From positions 28,358 to 92,357 of the forward strand of contig NZ_JAERRG010000032.1 of the NCBI RefSeq assembly GCF_016741935.1: a stretch of 64,000 bases of DNA, in the 5' to 3' direction. The position numbers were made by a program, and so were the translations under genes. Positions 16,815 to 25,608 of this stretch are shown in pieces (position 1 is the stretch's first letter; each line of letters begins with the position of its first letter). The notes beneath the pieces are model-generated. The model was not told the DNA's origin, searched no databases, and saw only the letters and a list, made by a program, of their open reading frames with translations. Origin of the DNA: Streptomyces endocoffeicus. Lineage in GTDB: Bacteria; Actinomycetota; Actinomycetes; Streptomycetales; Streptomycetaceae.

Positions 16815-18464
16815 TCATCGCTTGCTCAGGATGTAGGTACGGTCGCGTCCGATGTACCAGAGATCCTCGGTGCCGATCGCCGCGTTCTCATAGCGCCAGG
16901 GGATCTCGGCGGCGCCGTACGAACCGACCTCGAGGACGTGCTTGTAGCCGGGCCGGAGCTCGTTGGCGAATGACTCCTGCTTACCCATGAGGTGGCCGAC
17001 GTTGCGCTTGCGGTACTCCGTGTTGAAGTCGACGTCCGTCCCGAGCATTCCGATCTGGACCATCCGGTCCAGGTGCGGCGCCAGGTAGCGCAAGGTCCCC
17101 TCATGTACGTCCTCGCACACCACGCCGGGCTTGAGCTGCCCGATGATGCCCTCACGCACCACGTCGAAGAAGAAGCTGTACGCCTCCTTCGCGGCCGCGG
17201 TGCGGGGCAGCGAGCGGGCCATGTCGGAGGTGGCGACGTTGACCCCGTCGAACACGATGCGCACTCCGGCGTCGAGCTGGATGCACGTCGTCTCGTCGTT
17301 GATCGGGTAGTCGACCGGCGGGCCGGGGAAGAGCATCCGGTTCGACGAGTGGAGGTTGGTGAAGTACGGCTCGATGCCGAAGGGGATCTCGTTCACCGTG
17401 CGGAACTCGACGATCTTCTTGAGGTACACCGCGTTGATGTCGAGTTCGGTGAACGAGCGGCCGGCGGCGAGGCCCGCCTCCGCCCAGGCCAGCGCCTCCT
17501 CGATGGCGAACACGCTCGCCCGGGCGGCGACGACCTGGAAGGCGAGGTCCTCGTGGTCGCGGATGTCCCGCCAGTGGCCGAGGTCCGCCGAGACCGGAAC
17601 CAGTTCCGCTCCCTCGCGCTCGAGCTCGCGGGCCAGGCCGACGCTGATCCACTCGTCCTCGACCCCGGTCCGTACGCCGCCGGCCAGAGCCCGGACGGCG
17701 GCGCCGATGGACGGGAACTGGCCGACGGCCGCCCCGGAGACGCCGGGGGTTCCATCGGGCGCCAGCACGATCAGCTTGTCCGAACCGGCCAGCCACAGGC
17801 CGACCGCGCCATCCGGCTGCGCGAACCCGGTCGCCTCGGTGAAGTTGGGGGGCGCGGCGAGGAGCAGCGCGTCGAGAGAGCGGTCCCCGGCGAGCGTTTT
17901 CAGCGCCGAGAACCGGCTGTCCTCGCCGGCGGTGAACTCCTCCGCCAGGCCGGAGAGGTGTTCGACGTTCTCGATGAGCCGTCGCGCGGTGCGGACGCCC
18001 GTCTCGCGCCACGCCGCGAACCTCGTCAAGACCTCCTCGATGTCGAGCTCGTAAGCGGTGACGGGGGTGGGGTCCTGGTCGGCGACGACGAGTTCGACGG
18101 AGCCGGACAGCGCGCGGTAGTGGCTGTAGACGATGTCGGCGGCGAGGCTCACCGGAGCGCCGTCGGCGAGTTCCTGTACCAGGCTCGTCAGGGACGCCGA
18201 GGCGGGAGTGTCGGCGACGACTCGGGGGTCGATCGTGACCCAGGGAGCGTAGAACTTGATCTGGTCCTTCGGGACCCCGGCGGAGAGGGCGTTGCCCTGC
18301 TCCTGTTGGCGCACGAGCAGGTACCGGCCCTTGTCGGTCTGTGCGATCAACGGTGCGACGAGCGGGTAGGAATCGAGGCGGATCGCGGAGAACAGGAGGC
18401 TCTTGCGTGCGTTGAGTCCGTAGGTTGCTTCGACCTGTGAGGCGTCTGCGGTGAGGCTCAGCAT
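16815..18464 (-). CDS. M24 (pita-bread fold) peptidase-family enzyme
   Basis: The 549-residue protein is longer than typical Xaa-Pro dipeptidases (350-450). Its creatinase/prolidase-type N-terminal domain (to about 310) is followed by the M24 fold. Candidate metal ligands are the two Asp in LDAGVRIVFDGVNVATSDMA, a His in NVGHLMGKQE and a Glu in LEVGSYGAAEIPW. The usual second C-terminal Glu is not obvious, so it may be a variant hydrolase such as the ectoine/creatinase-like branch rather than a true peptidase. It lies 55 bases after the ABC ATPase gene and before RidA. The context suggests it opens an amide or C-N bond in the imported substrate. Translation starts at an ATG after AGGAG. Confidence 0.82.
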   Translation of the reverse strand: MLSLTADASQVEATYGLNARKSLLFSAIRLDSYPLVAPLIAQTDKGRYLLVRQQEQGNALSAGVPKDQIKFYAPWVTIDPRVVADTPASASLTSLVQELADGAPVSLAADIVYSHYRALSGSVELVVADQDPTPVTAYELDIEEVLTRFAAWRETGVRTARRLIENVEHLSGLAEEFTAGEDSRFSALKTLAGDRSLDALLLAAPPNFTEATGFAQPDGAVGLWLAGSDKLIVLAPDGTPGVSGAAVGQFPSIGAAVRALAGGVRTGVEDEWISVGLARELEREGAELVPVSADLGHWRDIRDHEDLAFQVVAARASVFAIEEALAWAEAGLAAGRSFTELDINAVYLKKIVEFRTVNEIPFGIEPYFTNLHSSNRMLFPGPPVDYPINDETTCIQLDAGVRIVFDGVNVATSDMARSLPRTAAAKEAYSFFFDVVREGIIGQLKPGVVCEDVHEGTLRYLAPHLDRMVQIGMLGTDVDFNTEYRKRNVGHLMGKQESFANELRPGYKHVLEVGSYGAAEIPWRYENAAIGTEDLWYIGRDRTYILSKR

Positions 18465-18519
18465 TGGTGCGGTGCTCCTATGATGTCGATTTCGGTGTCG
18501 GCGTCCGGGCCGGCGGCGG

Positions 18520-19299
18520 TCAGCTGATTCCGGTCACGACTCCGATGTGGGATTCGATTTCCGTTGTGTAGTCGGAGAAGGCCGGGGAGAACCGGTGCTC
18601 CTTGCCCCTCGGCCGCGGGAAGTCGATCGCGATGTCGGCGACGATCCGGCCGGGGCGGTCGCCGACGACGACCACCCGGTCGCCGAGCCAGACCGCCTCG
18701 GAGATGCTGTGGGTCACGAACAGGACGCTGCACCCCGTGGTCTGCCAGATGCGCTGGATCTCGAAGTTCATCGAATCGCGGGTCATGGCGTCGAGCGCGC
18801 CGAAGGGCTCGTCCATGAGTAGCAGTTCGGGGCGGGAGACCAGCGCGCGGCAGATGGCCACCCGTTGCTGCATCCCGCCGCTGAGCTCGTAGGAGTAGTG
18901 CTTGGCCTTGCTGCCCAGCCCCACCATCTCGAGCAGTTCCTGGGCGTAGCGGCGGGAGTCGTCGGTGCGGGTGCCGCGGAATTCCAGGGGCAGGAGCACG
19001 TTGTCGATGTTGTTGCGCCACGGCAGGAGTACGGGGCTCTGGAACACCATCGCGATGTCCTCGATCCCGTCGCGGATCGGCCGCCCCTTGACCAGGATTT
19101 CGCCCTCGGTGGGCTCCTGGAGGCCGGAGATCGTCTTGAGCAGCGTGGTTTTCCCGCTGCCGGACTGTCCGACGATCGAGACGAACTGTCCCGGCTTCAC
19201 GTGGAAGTCCAGCCCCTTGAGCACCGTGTTGCCTTGGCCGTCCCGGGATCGGTAGGTCTTTCCCACGTTGTTGACCGAGATGGCGTACTCGTTGTTCAT
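18520..19299 (-). CDS. ABC transporter ATP-binding protein (SsuB/TauB-like)
   Basis: The 259-residue ATPase shows Walker A GQSGSGKTTLLK, Q loop VFQSPVLLPWRN, signature LSGGMQQRVAICRALV, Walker B LLLMDEPFGALD and H loop FVTHSISEAVWLGDR. It is of the nitrate/sulfonate/taurine/thiamine-precursor importer class. It energises import together with the downstream-adjacent permease and binding protein of the same operon. The ATG follows GGAG six bases upstream, 19 bases after the binding-protein stop. The substrate cannot be read from the ATPase. Confidence 0.95.
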   Translation of the reverse strand: MNNEYAISVNNVGKTYRSRDGQGNTVLKGLDFHVKPGQFVSIVGQSGSGKTTLLKTISGLQEPTEGEILVKGRPIRDGIEDIAMVFQSPVLLPWRNNIDNVLLPLEFRGTRTDDSRRYAQELLEMVGLGSKAKHYSYELSGGMQQRVAICRALVSRPELLLMDEPFGALDAMTRDSMNFEIQRIWQTTGCSVLFVTHSISEAVWLGDRVVVVGDRPGRIVADIAIDFPRPRGKEHRFSPAFSDYTTEIESHIGVVTGIS

Positions 19300-19318
19300 G
19301 TGACTCTCCGTCCGGCCG

Positions 19319-20344
19319 TCACGGCGCCTTGATGGTCTCGTTGGAGTGCAGCGGCTCGAGGTAGGAGTTGCTGTACACGTCCTTGGGCGTGAGGTTGCTC
19401 CCCGGGTTCAGGCCGAGGAACCGGCGGGCGACGTCGATGGTTTTCTGGGCGCCTGCGTCGTCCATGACGCCGAACCGGTGCGCCGACTTACCGGCGCCCC
19501 AGTTGAGTCCGCACTGCGCGCTGATCGCGAGGGTGATGGTCTTGGCCTCGTAGCCCGAGACCTCTTTCTGGAAATCCTTCGCGGCGTCGGCCGGGTGCCG
19601 GCACGCCCACAGGTAGCCCTTCTGCATCGCCCGGTTGAACCGCCGGACCTGCTCGGGATCGTTTTTGAGCTTCTCGTCGGAGACGACGATCCCGTTGCCG
19701 TAGAGGTCGATGCCCAGATCGGACCACTTCAGCACGAATGCCTTCCGGCCGAGTGCGTCAATGGCCGGCTGGTCGGAGACGTACAGGGCGAGGTTGGCGT
19801 CCCACTGACCGGCCAGCAGGCCGGGGATCTTCGATGCGCTCGCGGCGGAGACGACGTTGACATCGCCCTCCTTGAGCCCCAGCTTGTGCATCGCGAACGG
19901 CCACATCGCGGCCATCGCACCACCGCCCTCGGTGGCGACCGTCTTGCCCCGGAGGTCGGACCATCCCTTGATTCCGGTGCCCGCGAGCCCGACGACCGCG
20001 TAGGCGGACCTGGCCTGGAGGAGGTTGACCTGCTTGACCTTGGCGCCCCGGCCCTGGGCGGTGACCGTGGCGCCGAAGTCCGCCCAGCCGGCGTCGACCT
20101 TGCCGGTGACGACGGAGGTGACCGTGTTGGTCGATCCGGACCCCGGCATGACCGTGAGGTCGAGACCTTCCGCCTTGAAGAAGCCCCGCTCGACAGCCGA
20201 GATGAACAGAGCGTGCTTCGGCAGGTACCCCACGTCGAGCATGAGGGTCATCGAATTCTTCCCGCCGTTGCTCGCGCAGCCCGACACGGACATGAGGAGC
20301 ACCGCCCCGACGATCGCGGCGATCCTGCGGATCGAGTTACGCAT
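19319..20344 (-). CDS. SsuA/NMT1-like ABC substrate-binding lipoprotein
   Basis: The 341-residue protein has an N-terminal lipoprotein signal ending LLMSVSGCASN (Cys about residue 23). The periplasmic-binding fold of the NMT1/SsuA type follows: LMLDVGYLPKHALFISAVER, GFFKAEGLDLTVMPGSGSTN, and WSDLRGKTVATEGGGAMAAM. Family ligands include aliphatic sulfonates, taurine, nitrate, pyrimidine precursors and phthalate. It is anchored outside the membrane and hands ligand to the 20366-21226 permease. ATG preceded by GGAG. The neighbouring M24 enzyme and RidA argue for a nitrogenous organic ligand, which is inference. Confidence 0.93.
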   Translation of the reverse strand: MRNSIRRIAAIVGAVLLMSVSGCASNGGKNSMTLMLDVGYLPKHALFISAVERGFFKAEGLDLTVMPGSGSTNTVTSVVTGKVDAGWADFGATVTAQGRGAKVKQVNLLQARSAYAVVGLAGTGIKGWSDLRGKTVATEGGGAMAAMWPFAMHKLGLKEGDVNVVSAASASKIPGLLAGQWDANLALYVSDQPAIDALGRKAFVLKWSDLGIDLYGNGIVVSDEKLKNDPEQVRRFNRAMQKGYLWACRHPADAAKDFQKEVSGYEAKTITLAISAQCGLNWGAGKSAHRFGVMDDAGAQKTIDVARRFLGLNPGSNLTPKDVYSNSYLEPLHSNETIKAP

Positions 20345-20365
20345 TCGAGTCTCCGATCCCCGCGG

Positions 20366-21226
20366 TCACTTTGCGTGGTTCTTCCACGGGACCAGCTTTC
20401 GTCCCGCGAAGTCGACGATGAAGAACAACGCCAGGGCGATGGCGGCGAGCACGATGAAGGCCGCGAACATCGATGGGAGGTCGACCTGGCTGTTGGCGAG
20501 GAGGATGACATATCCCAGCCCCTTGGAGCCGGCGATGAACTCACCGACGACCGCCCCGCCCACAGCGAGCGAGATGGAGATCTTCGCTCCGGAGAAGATC
20601 GATGGGATCGCGTAGATGAAGTCGATCTTCGTCATCTTCTTCCACGGCGACGCCTTGTTGATCCGTGCGAGTTCTTGCAGTTCGTGGGGTACTGAGCTCA
20701 GGCCGTCATAGGTGTTGATCACCAGGGGGAAGAACGCGATGGCCATCGCGACGAACGCCTTCGACTCGAAGCCGAACCCGAACCACACGATGAACAGCGG
20801 CGCGAGCGCCACCTTGGGGATGGTGTCGATCGCGATGAGCGCGGGGTAGAGGAAGCTGCGCACGGTCGGCGAGTAATGCAGCACCGCACCGCACAGAATC
20901 CCGAGCGCGGTGCCGAGCGCGAACCCGGCAAGCGCCTCCTGCAGCGTGACCAAGGTGTTGCTCGCGAAGTAGTCGGGCCGTTCGATCAGCTCGGCGAAGG
21001 CCGAGATCGGCCCGACGGCCAGGTATTCCGGCGGGCTGAAGATGATCACCAACAGCTGCCACACGACGAAGAGACCGACGATCCCCGCGACCGCCTTCGC
21101 ACCAACCGCGATCGAGTCACGACTGAACATTTTCGGCTTGGATCTCGCCGGTCCACCGAGCGCTGCCCCGGGCGGGGACTGACGCAGGCCGTCCGAGCCG
21201 ACCTCACTGACTTCAGGAGAGGCCAT
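20366..21226 (-). CDS. ABC transporter permease (SsuC/TauC-like)
   Basis: The 286-residue protein has a cytoplasmic N-terminus and about six membrane segments, beginning near residue 45 (VAGIVGLFVVWQLLVIIFS). The BPD_transp_1 region contains the cytoplasmic coupling helix ELQELARINKASPWKKMTKI. The start at 21226 (MASPEVSEVG) follows a G-rich tract; an ATG five codons earlier is possible but has no ribosome site. It is first in the permease, binding protein, ATPase, M24, RidA order. The 256 bases upstream up to the aldehyde dehydrogenase stop hold no convincing gene and may contain the operon promoter. Confidence 0.93.
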   Translation of the reverse strand: MASPEVSEVGSDGLRQSPPGAALGGPARSKPKMFSRDSIAVGAKAVAGIVGLFVVWQLLVIIFSPPEYLAVGPISAFAELIERPDYFASNTLVTLQEALAGFALGTALGILCGAVLHYSPTVRSFLYPALIAIDTIPKVALAPLFIVWFGFGFESKAFVAMAIAFFPLVINTYDGLSSVPHELQELARINKASPWKKMTKIDFIYAIPSIFSGAKISISLAVGGAVVGEFIAGSKGLGYVILLANSQVDLPSMFAAFIVLAAIALALFFIVDFAGRKLVPWKNHAK

Positions 21227-21482
21227 GGCGGACCCCCCCATCGAAGGGCGCGTCGTGCGCGGGCAGGGCCGCGGCCGCCGGGTGGGGGCATGGGCGCCAA
21301 CAGGAGCCTGTGGCGGGGAGCGGCGACGCGGCCGGTATCCGGCGCGGCGAGGGGGGCGGCGAGAGCCATCGCGGTGTCATTACGTCCTCACAACATTGGA
21401 AGGGTTGCCACTGGGCAGTCGCGGGCATGGCCGGCGGGGCCGGACCTTGGCCAGGTGGATATCGCCTCACCCGGCCGACTGG

Positions 21483-23105
21483 TCAATCGGCGCTGTCGAC
21501 GGCGAGCGCGTCTCGACTGGGTTCACCGTCGAGTCGGCGCCACACACCAAGCGGATTTTCGTCACGAACCTCAGCAGGCAACAGCGCGGTCGGCACGTCC
21601 TGATAGGCTACGGGCCGCAGGAAACGCTCGATCGCGAGCGTTCCGACGGAAGTACTTCGAGGATCTGTCGTGGCCGGGAACGGCCCACCGTGCACCATCG
21701 CGTGTCCGACCTCCACTCCGGTGGGCCAGCCGTCGAACAGGATGCGGCCCGCTCGCTCCTCCAAGAGCGGCAGCAACTTCGCGGCGAGTAGATGATCGGC
21801 CTCATCGGCGTGCACGGTCGCGGTGAGCTGACCTTCCAACGTCTCCACCGCCGCGGTCAGCTCGGCGGTGTCCGCGCATCGGACGAGCAGCGATGTCGCG
21901 CCGAAGACCTCGGCCTGTAGCGCCGGATCGGCGGCGAACCGAGCACCGTCGACGGTCAGCAGCCGGGCGCGGCCACAAGCCGCACTGTCGGGCCGGCTGC
22001 CGCGTGCGAACTCATCGACGCCGTCCCGGGCCGCGAGGGCGTCACCGGCGGCGGCGTAGTGGCCGGCGATGCCCGTGGTGAGCATGGTGGCTCCGGCGTC
22101 AGCGGCGACGGCGTCGGCCGCGGCCCTCGTGAACGCGTCGAGGCCCGGTCCTTCGACGGCGAGCACCAGACCGGGGTTGGTGCAGAACTGCCCGGCGCCG
22201 AGCGTCAGCGATCCGGCGAACGCGGCGCCCAGCTCGGCGCCGCGGGATTCGAGCACCGCGGGTAGCAGCAGCACTGGATTGATGCTGCTCATCTCCGCGT
22301 ACACCGGGATCGGCACCGGCCGAGCCGCCGCCATGGCCGCGATCGCCAGCCCGCCTTCGCGGGACCCGGTGAAACCCACGGCACGAATCCTCGGATCTCT
22401 GACGAGTCGGGCGCCTACCTCGGTCCCACCGCCGACGAGCTGGGAAAACACCCCCTCGGGCATACCCGTGTCAGCCGCCGCTTCGGCGATCGTCCGCGCC
22501 ACCAGCTCCGCGGTACCCAGATGCGCCTGATGCGCCTTGACAACCACCGGGCACCCGGCGGCCAGCGCCGATGCCGTGTCGCCCCCGGCGGTGGAGAAGG
22601 CCAGGGGGAAGTTGCTCGCGCCGAACACCGCGACCGGACCGAGCGCGATCCGGCGCTGCCGGATATCGGCGCGTGGGAGCGGTTCGCGGTCGAGCCGTGC
22701 CGGATCGATGCGAGCACCTTGCCAGGTGCCGGCCCGCAGCTCCGCGGCGAACAGGCGCAGCTGACCGCTGGTACGGCCGACTTCGCCGGTGAGTCGCGGA
22801 CGAGGCAGCGCGGTCTCGGTGTGGGCGCACTCGACCAGCGCATCCCGACGCTCGTCGAGCAGATCGGCGACGCGCTCGAGGAACTCGGCACGCCGCTCGG
22901 CAGTGGTCGCCCGAAAAGCCGGAAAAGCCCGCTTTGCCAGAGCGCAAGCCCGCTCAACATGGTCGACCGACGCCGCGCGGTAGCCAGGACCGAGAACCGC
23001 GCCTGTACGGGGATCGACGGACCGGATCTCCTCACCCGTGCCGATGACGGGTTCGGCTCCGATGACCATGACGCCGGCAGGGCTGGTCTGAGGGAGAGCG
23101 GACAC
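21483..23105 (-). CDS. 2,5-dioxovalerate (alpha-ketoglutarate semialdehyde) dehydrogenase-like aldehyde dehydrogenase
   Basis: The 540-residue ALDH-superfamily enzyme matches the length of NADP-dependent 2,5-dioxopentanoate dehydrogenases (about 500-540). It shows VAVFGASNFPLAFSTAGGD, cofactor-contact VVKAHQAHLGT, VGFTGSREGG, catalytic Glu in VYAEMSSINPV and catalytic Cys in GAGQFCTNPGLV. These are signatures of the KGSADH subfamily rather than generic ALDH. It would oxidise the semialdehyde made by the dehydratase encoded directly upstream (34-base gap) to 2-oxoglutarate. The GTG at 23105 has AAGGAG six bases upstream and is preferred over the ATG at 23126. Confidence 0.9.
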   Translation of the reverse strand: MSALPQTSPAGVMVIGAEPVIGTGEEIRSVDPRTGAVLGPGYRAASVDHVERACALAKRAFPAFRATTAERRAEFLERVADLLDERRDALVECAHTETALPRPRLTGEVGRTSGQLRLFAAELRAGTWQGARIDPARLDREPLPRADIRQRRIALGPVAVFGASNFPLAFSTAGGDTASALAAGCPVVVKAHQAHLGTAELVARTIAEAAADTGMPEGVFSQLVGGGTEVGARLVRDPRIRAVGFTGSREGGLAIAAMAAARPVPIPVYAEMSSINPVLLLPAVLESRGAELGAAFAGSLTLGAGQFCTNPGLVLAVEGPGLDAFTRAAADAVAADAGATMLTTGIAGHYAAAGDALAARDGVDEFARGSRPDSAACGRARLLTVDGARFAADPALQAEVFGATSLLVRCADTAELTAAVETLEGQLTATVHADEADHLLAAKLLPLLEERAGRILFDGWPTGVEVGHAMVHGGPFPATTDPRSTSVGTLAIERFLRPVAYQDVPTALLPAEVRDENPLGVWRRLDGEPSRDALAVDSAD

Positions 23106-23139
23106 GAGTGGCTCCTTGCGCTTCATCGGGTCGGTGGCG

Positions 23140-24066
23140 TCAGGCGATGGCAGTGCGCGACGCCTCGATGACATCGGCCAGCAGTTCACGCTCGGGATCG
23201 TCCAGATCGGTCAGCGGCGGCCGCACCGGACCGGCCGGATGTCCAGCCAGATCCATGCCGGCCTTGACGATGCTCACCGCGTAGCCAGCCTTACGGTCAC
23301 GAATCGTGGTGTAGGGCAGCACGACGTCGTCGAGCAGCCGGCGCACCTTCGTCCGGTCCTCTGCTCGCACCGCGCTGTAGAAAGTCAGGGCGAACTCGGG
23401 CAGGAAGTTGAAGATCGCCGAACTGTAGGTCGTGACACCCAACTCCAAGTACGGCAGCGCGAACGTCTCCGCCGTCGGCAGCCCGCCGATGTAGACCAAG
23501 CGGTCGCCGAGATGCGAGTGGATCCGGGTGATCGCCTCCAGATCACCGACACCGTCCTTGAAACCGATCAGATTCGGGCAGGTGTCAGCAAGCGTGGCCA
23601 CTGTGTCGGCTGTGTACACGGCATTCGCACGGCTGTAAAGCACCACGCCCAGCGAAGTGGACTCGCAGACCGCGCGCACATGAGCGGTGAGGCCGTCCGG
23701 GGAGGCCTCGGTGAGGTAGGGCGGGAACAGCAGCAGGCCGTCGGCGCCCGCCGCCTCGGCATCGCGGGCCAGCTCGACCGCTTGCGCGGTGCCGTGTCCG
23801 GCCGGGGCGAGGATCGGGGTGCCCTTGGGCGCGCTGCCGACAGCGGCTCGGACCACGGCGCCGACTTCCTGCGGGGTCAGGGAGAAGAACTCCCCCGTCC
23901 CCCCGGCGGCGAACAGACCGGCGATCTCGTACTGGCCCAGGCGGCCGATGTTCTCCCGGTAGGCGGGCTCGTCGAACGCCAGGTCACGGGAGAAGTGGGT
24001 GACGGGAAACGACAGCAGCCCGGAGCCGAGGCGCTCGGCAAGCTCGGTCGGGGTAAAGGCGGGCAT
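23140..24066 (-). CDS. kdgD: 5-dehydro-4-deoxyglucarate dehydratase
   Basis: The 308-residue member of the DHDPS/NAL class I aldolase superfamily has GSGLLSFPVTHF at the start, GLFAAGGTGEFFSLTPQE (substrate carboxylate binding) and LLLFPPYL. Tyr lies in VVLYSRANA and the Schiff-base Lys in LIGFKDGVGD. The FPVTHF start and SRAN motif are characteristic of 5-keto-4-deoxyglucarate dehydratase/decarboxylase. That enzyme converts the hexarate intermediate to 2-oxoglutarate semialdehyde, CO2 and water. The next gene supplies the dehydrogenase for that product, so the pair forms a complete glucarate/galactarate end-pathway. No glucarate or galactarate dehydratase lies in the window. The ATG follows GAGAGGAAA. 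Confidence 0.92.
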   Translation of the reverse strand: MPAFTPTELAERLGSGLLSFPVTHFSRDLAFDEPAYRENIGRLGQYEIAGLFAAGGTGEFFSLTPQEVGAVVRAAVGSAPKGTPILAPAGHGTAQAVELARDAEAAGADGLLLFPPYLTEASPDGLTAHVRAVCESTSLGVVLYSRANAVYTADTVATLADTCPNLIGFKDGVGDLEAITRIHSHLGDRLVYIGGLPTAETFALPYLELGVTTYSSAIFNFLPEFALTFYSAVRAEDRTKVRRLLDDVVLPYTTIRDRKAGYAVSIVKAGMDLAGHPAGPVRPPLTDLDDPERELLADVIEASRTAIA

Positions 24067-24154
24067 TAACGTTTCCTCTCGGGGGTGCAGGACAGCGACT
24101 GCGAGAACCATAGGAACCAAATCGATGCACGTCCAACACTTCTTTGGGATCAAC

Positions 24155-24174
24155 CGATACCTATAATGGATCGA
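24155..24174 (+). promoter_or_regulatory. LysR-gene promoter with overlapping imperfect palindrome
   Basis: A consensus -10 box TATAAT lies at 24162-24167, seven bases before the A of the LysR ATG at 24174. The transcript probably starts on or beside the start codon (leaderless). The box is embedded in CGATACC-TATAA-TGGATCG, whose outer arms are imperfectly inverted (about 5 of 7 match). This is the T-N11-A style expected of an autoregulatory LysR site. No good -35 hexamer is visible. Both readings are inference from sequence. Confidence 0.5.
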
Positions 24175-25076
24175 TGTTTACGTTGAGCCAGCTTGAAAGC
24201 TTCGTCGCGGTCGCCGAGACACTGCACTACGGCCGCGCGGCGGAACGGCTGTCGATGACTCAGCCCCCTCTGTCCCGGCGGATCCAGCTACTGGAGCGCG
24301 AGCTGGACGTCGAGCTGTTCGACCGGGTCGGTCGCTCCGTCCGGCTCACCGCGGCCGGACGGGCGTTCCTGAGCGACGCCCGGCGCATTGTCGGGCTGTC
24401 CGAGCAGGCGGCGCTGTCGGTGCGCCGGGTGCCCGCAGGCGAGATTGGGACAGTGGCGCTGGGTTTCACCGCGTCGTCGGCGCACTCGGTGCTCGAGGCC
24501 ATCGTCGGCCGCATTCACACCCGACTGCCGAGCGTCGATCTGGTGCTGCGCGAACGGGTGTCCGCAACACAGATGGAGGAGCTGCGCTCCGGGGAACTGG
24601 ACCTGGGCCTCGTCCGTCCCCCGGTCCCCGGCACCGGGCTCGAGCACCGCCCGCTGCACCGGGAGGCATTGCTGGCCGCGATCCCGGCCGGGCACCCGCT
24701 GGCCGCGCCGGACCGGGTGCCGCACGTGCGCGACTTCGACGGCGAGCCGTTCGTCATGTACTCACCGGCCGAGGCCCGCTACTTCTACGAGGTGCTGGTC
24801 GGCGTCTTCCGCGGTGCCGGGATCGCGCCCTGGTACGTACACCACCTCAGCCAGGTGCACGCGATCCTGGCGCTGGTGCGGGCCGGGTTGGGGCTCGCGC
24901 TAGTCCCCCGGGCAGCCGAGACACTCGGGCTGGACGGCGTCGTGCTGCGCCCGGTAACCGGGGTCGAGGGCGAGCCAGTCGAACTCGTCGCCGCCTGGCG
25001 GGCGAACGACGACAGCCCAGCCCTGCACGCCGTCCGGGATCTGGTGATCGACCTGGCCGGCCGAGGCTTCTCCTGA
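24174..25076 (+). CDS. LysR-family transcriptional regulator
   Basis: The 300-residue protein has an N-terminal winged helix (MFTLSQLESFVAVAETLHYG, AAERLSMTQPPLSRRIQLLE). An effector domain from about 90 has the split periplasmic-binding fold (GTVALGFTASSAHSVLEAIV). It diverges from the dehydratase gene by 107 bases, the normal arrangement for a LysR activator of that operon with a sugar-acid-derived coinducer. The start MFTLSQLE fits the family and has no ribosome site but a -10 box just upstream, suggesting leaderless translation. The upstream in-frame start at 24144 would precede the promoter and is rejected. Confidence 0.93.
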   Translation: MFTLSQLESFVAVAETLHYGRAAERLSMTQPPLSRRIQLLERELDVELFDRVGRSVRLTAAGRAFLSDARRIVGLSEQAALSVRRVPAGEIGTVALGFTASSAHSVLEAIVGRIHTRLPSVDLVLRERVSATQMEELRSGELDLGLVRPPVPGTGLEHRPLHREALLAAIPAGHPLAAPDRVPHVRDFDGEPFVMYSPAEARYFYEVLVGVFRGAGIAPWYVHHLSQVHAILALVRAGLGLALVPRAAETLGLDGVVLRPVTGVEGEPVELVAAWRANDDSPALHAVRDLVIDLAGRGFS

Positions 25077-25267
25077 CAGCTGCGTTCGCTGGGCAGCGAT
25101 CGACGCCGGTGGTGAGGCATACCGGGCTCTGATCGAGGGCCGGAAATCGGTGGCGTCTACGGGCGGGGCTGGGCGTGAGCCCGACCTGGAGGACGCGGAG
25201 GTAGGCGTCGGTCGCGGCGGGCTATCGGTCCCGGGGGGGGTGCCCCTATGGGTTTCGTCAACCTGTG

Positions 25268-25575
25268 GGGACGGGTTGGGGGTCGGCATCGAACGCCTCG
25301 CCGTACTTGCCATCGCGGTCGCGCAGCAGGAAGCGCAGGGTCTGTGATGCCCTCGGCTTGCGTGGTCAGGAACTCGCGCCAGGTGGGGCCTGAGCGACGT
25401 GGTGCGGGGTCGATGCCGGCCACGTTGAGGATCTCCCGGACCGTCGAGGCTGCGATCCGATGCCCGAGCTGGGTCGGCTCCTCTTGGATCCGCCGGTGTC
25501 CCCATCGCGGATTCTCCCTGGCCAACCGCAGGACGAGCTTCTTGACCGCTGCCGGGGCGGCGGTATCCCTGGTCG
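25268..25575 (-). pseudogene. DDE transposase remnant with internal deletion
   Basis: Minus-strand reading VKKLVLRLARENPRWGHRRI, LGHRIAASTVREILNVAG and PTWREFLTTQAEGI is the N-terminal half of an IS3/IS481-like integrase-core transposase. It then passes, with a frame change near 25345, to TLRFLLRDRDGKYGEAFDAD, the second-Asp segment. The intervening 40 or so residues with the first catalytic Asp are missing, as is everything after the second Asp. A related but different element from the 9.9 and 15.5 kb copies. The rest of the 25077-25608 gap holds no gene. It abuts the stop of the ABC ATPase gene. Confidence 0.82.
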
Positions 25576-25608
25576 TCTCTCCCGTCCCGAACGCCCTTCG
25601 GGAACCGG

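Noticed and set aside
21242..21482. Possible small gene in the gap between the aldehyde dehydrogenase stop and the permease start
   Set aside because: Several open frames but none with ribosome site or recognisable protein; more likely a promoter region.
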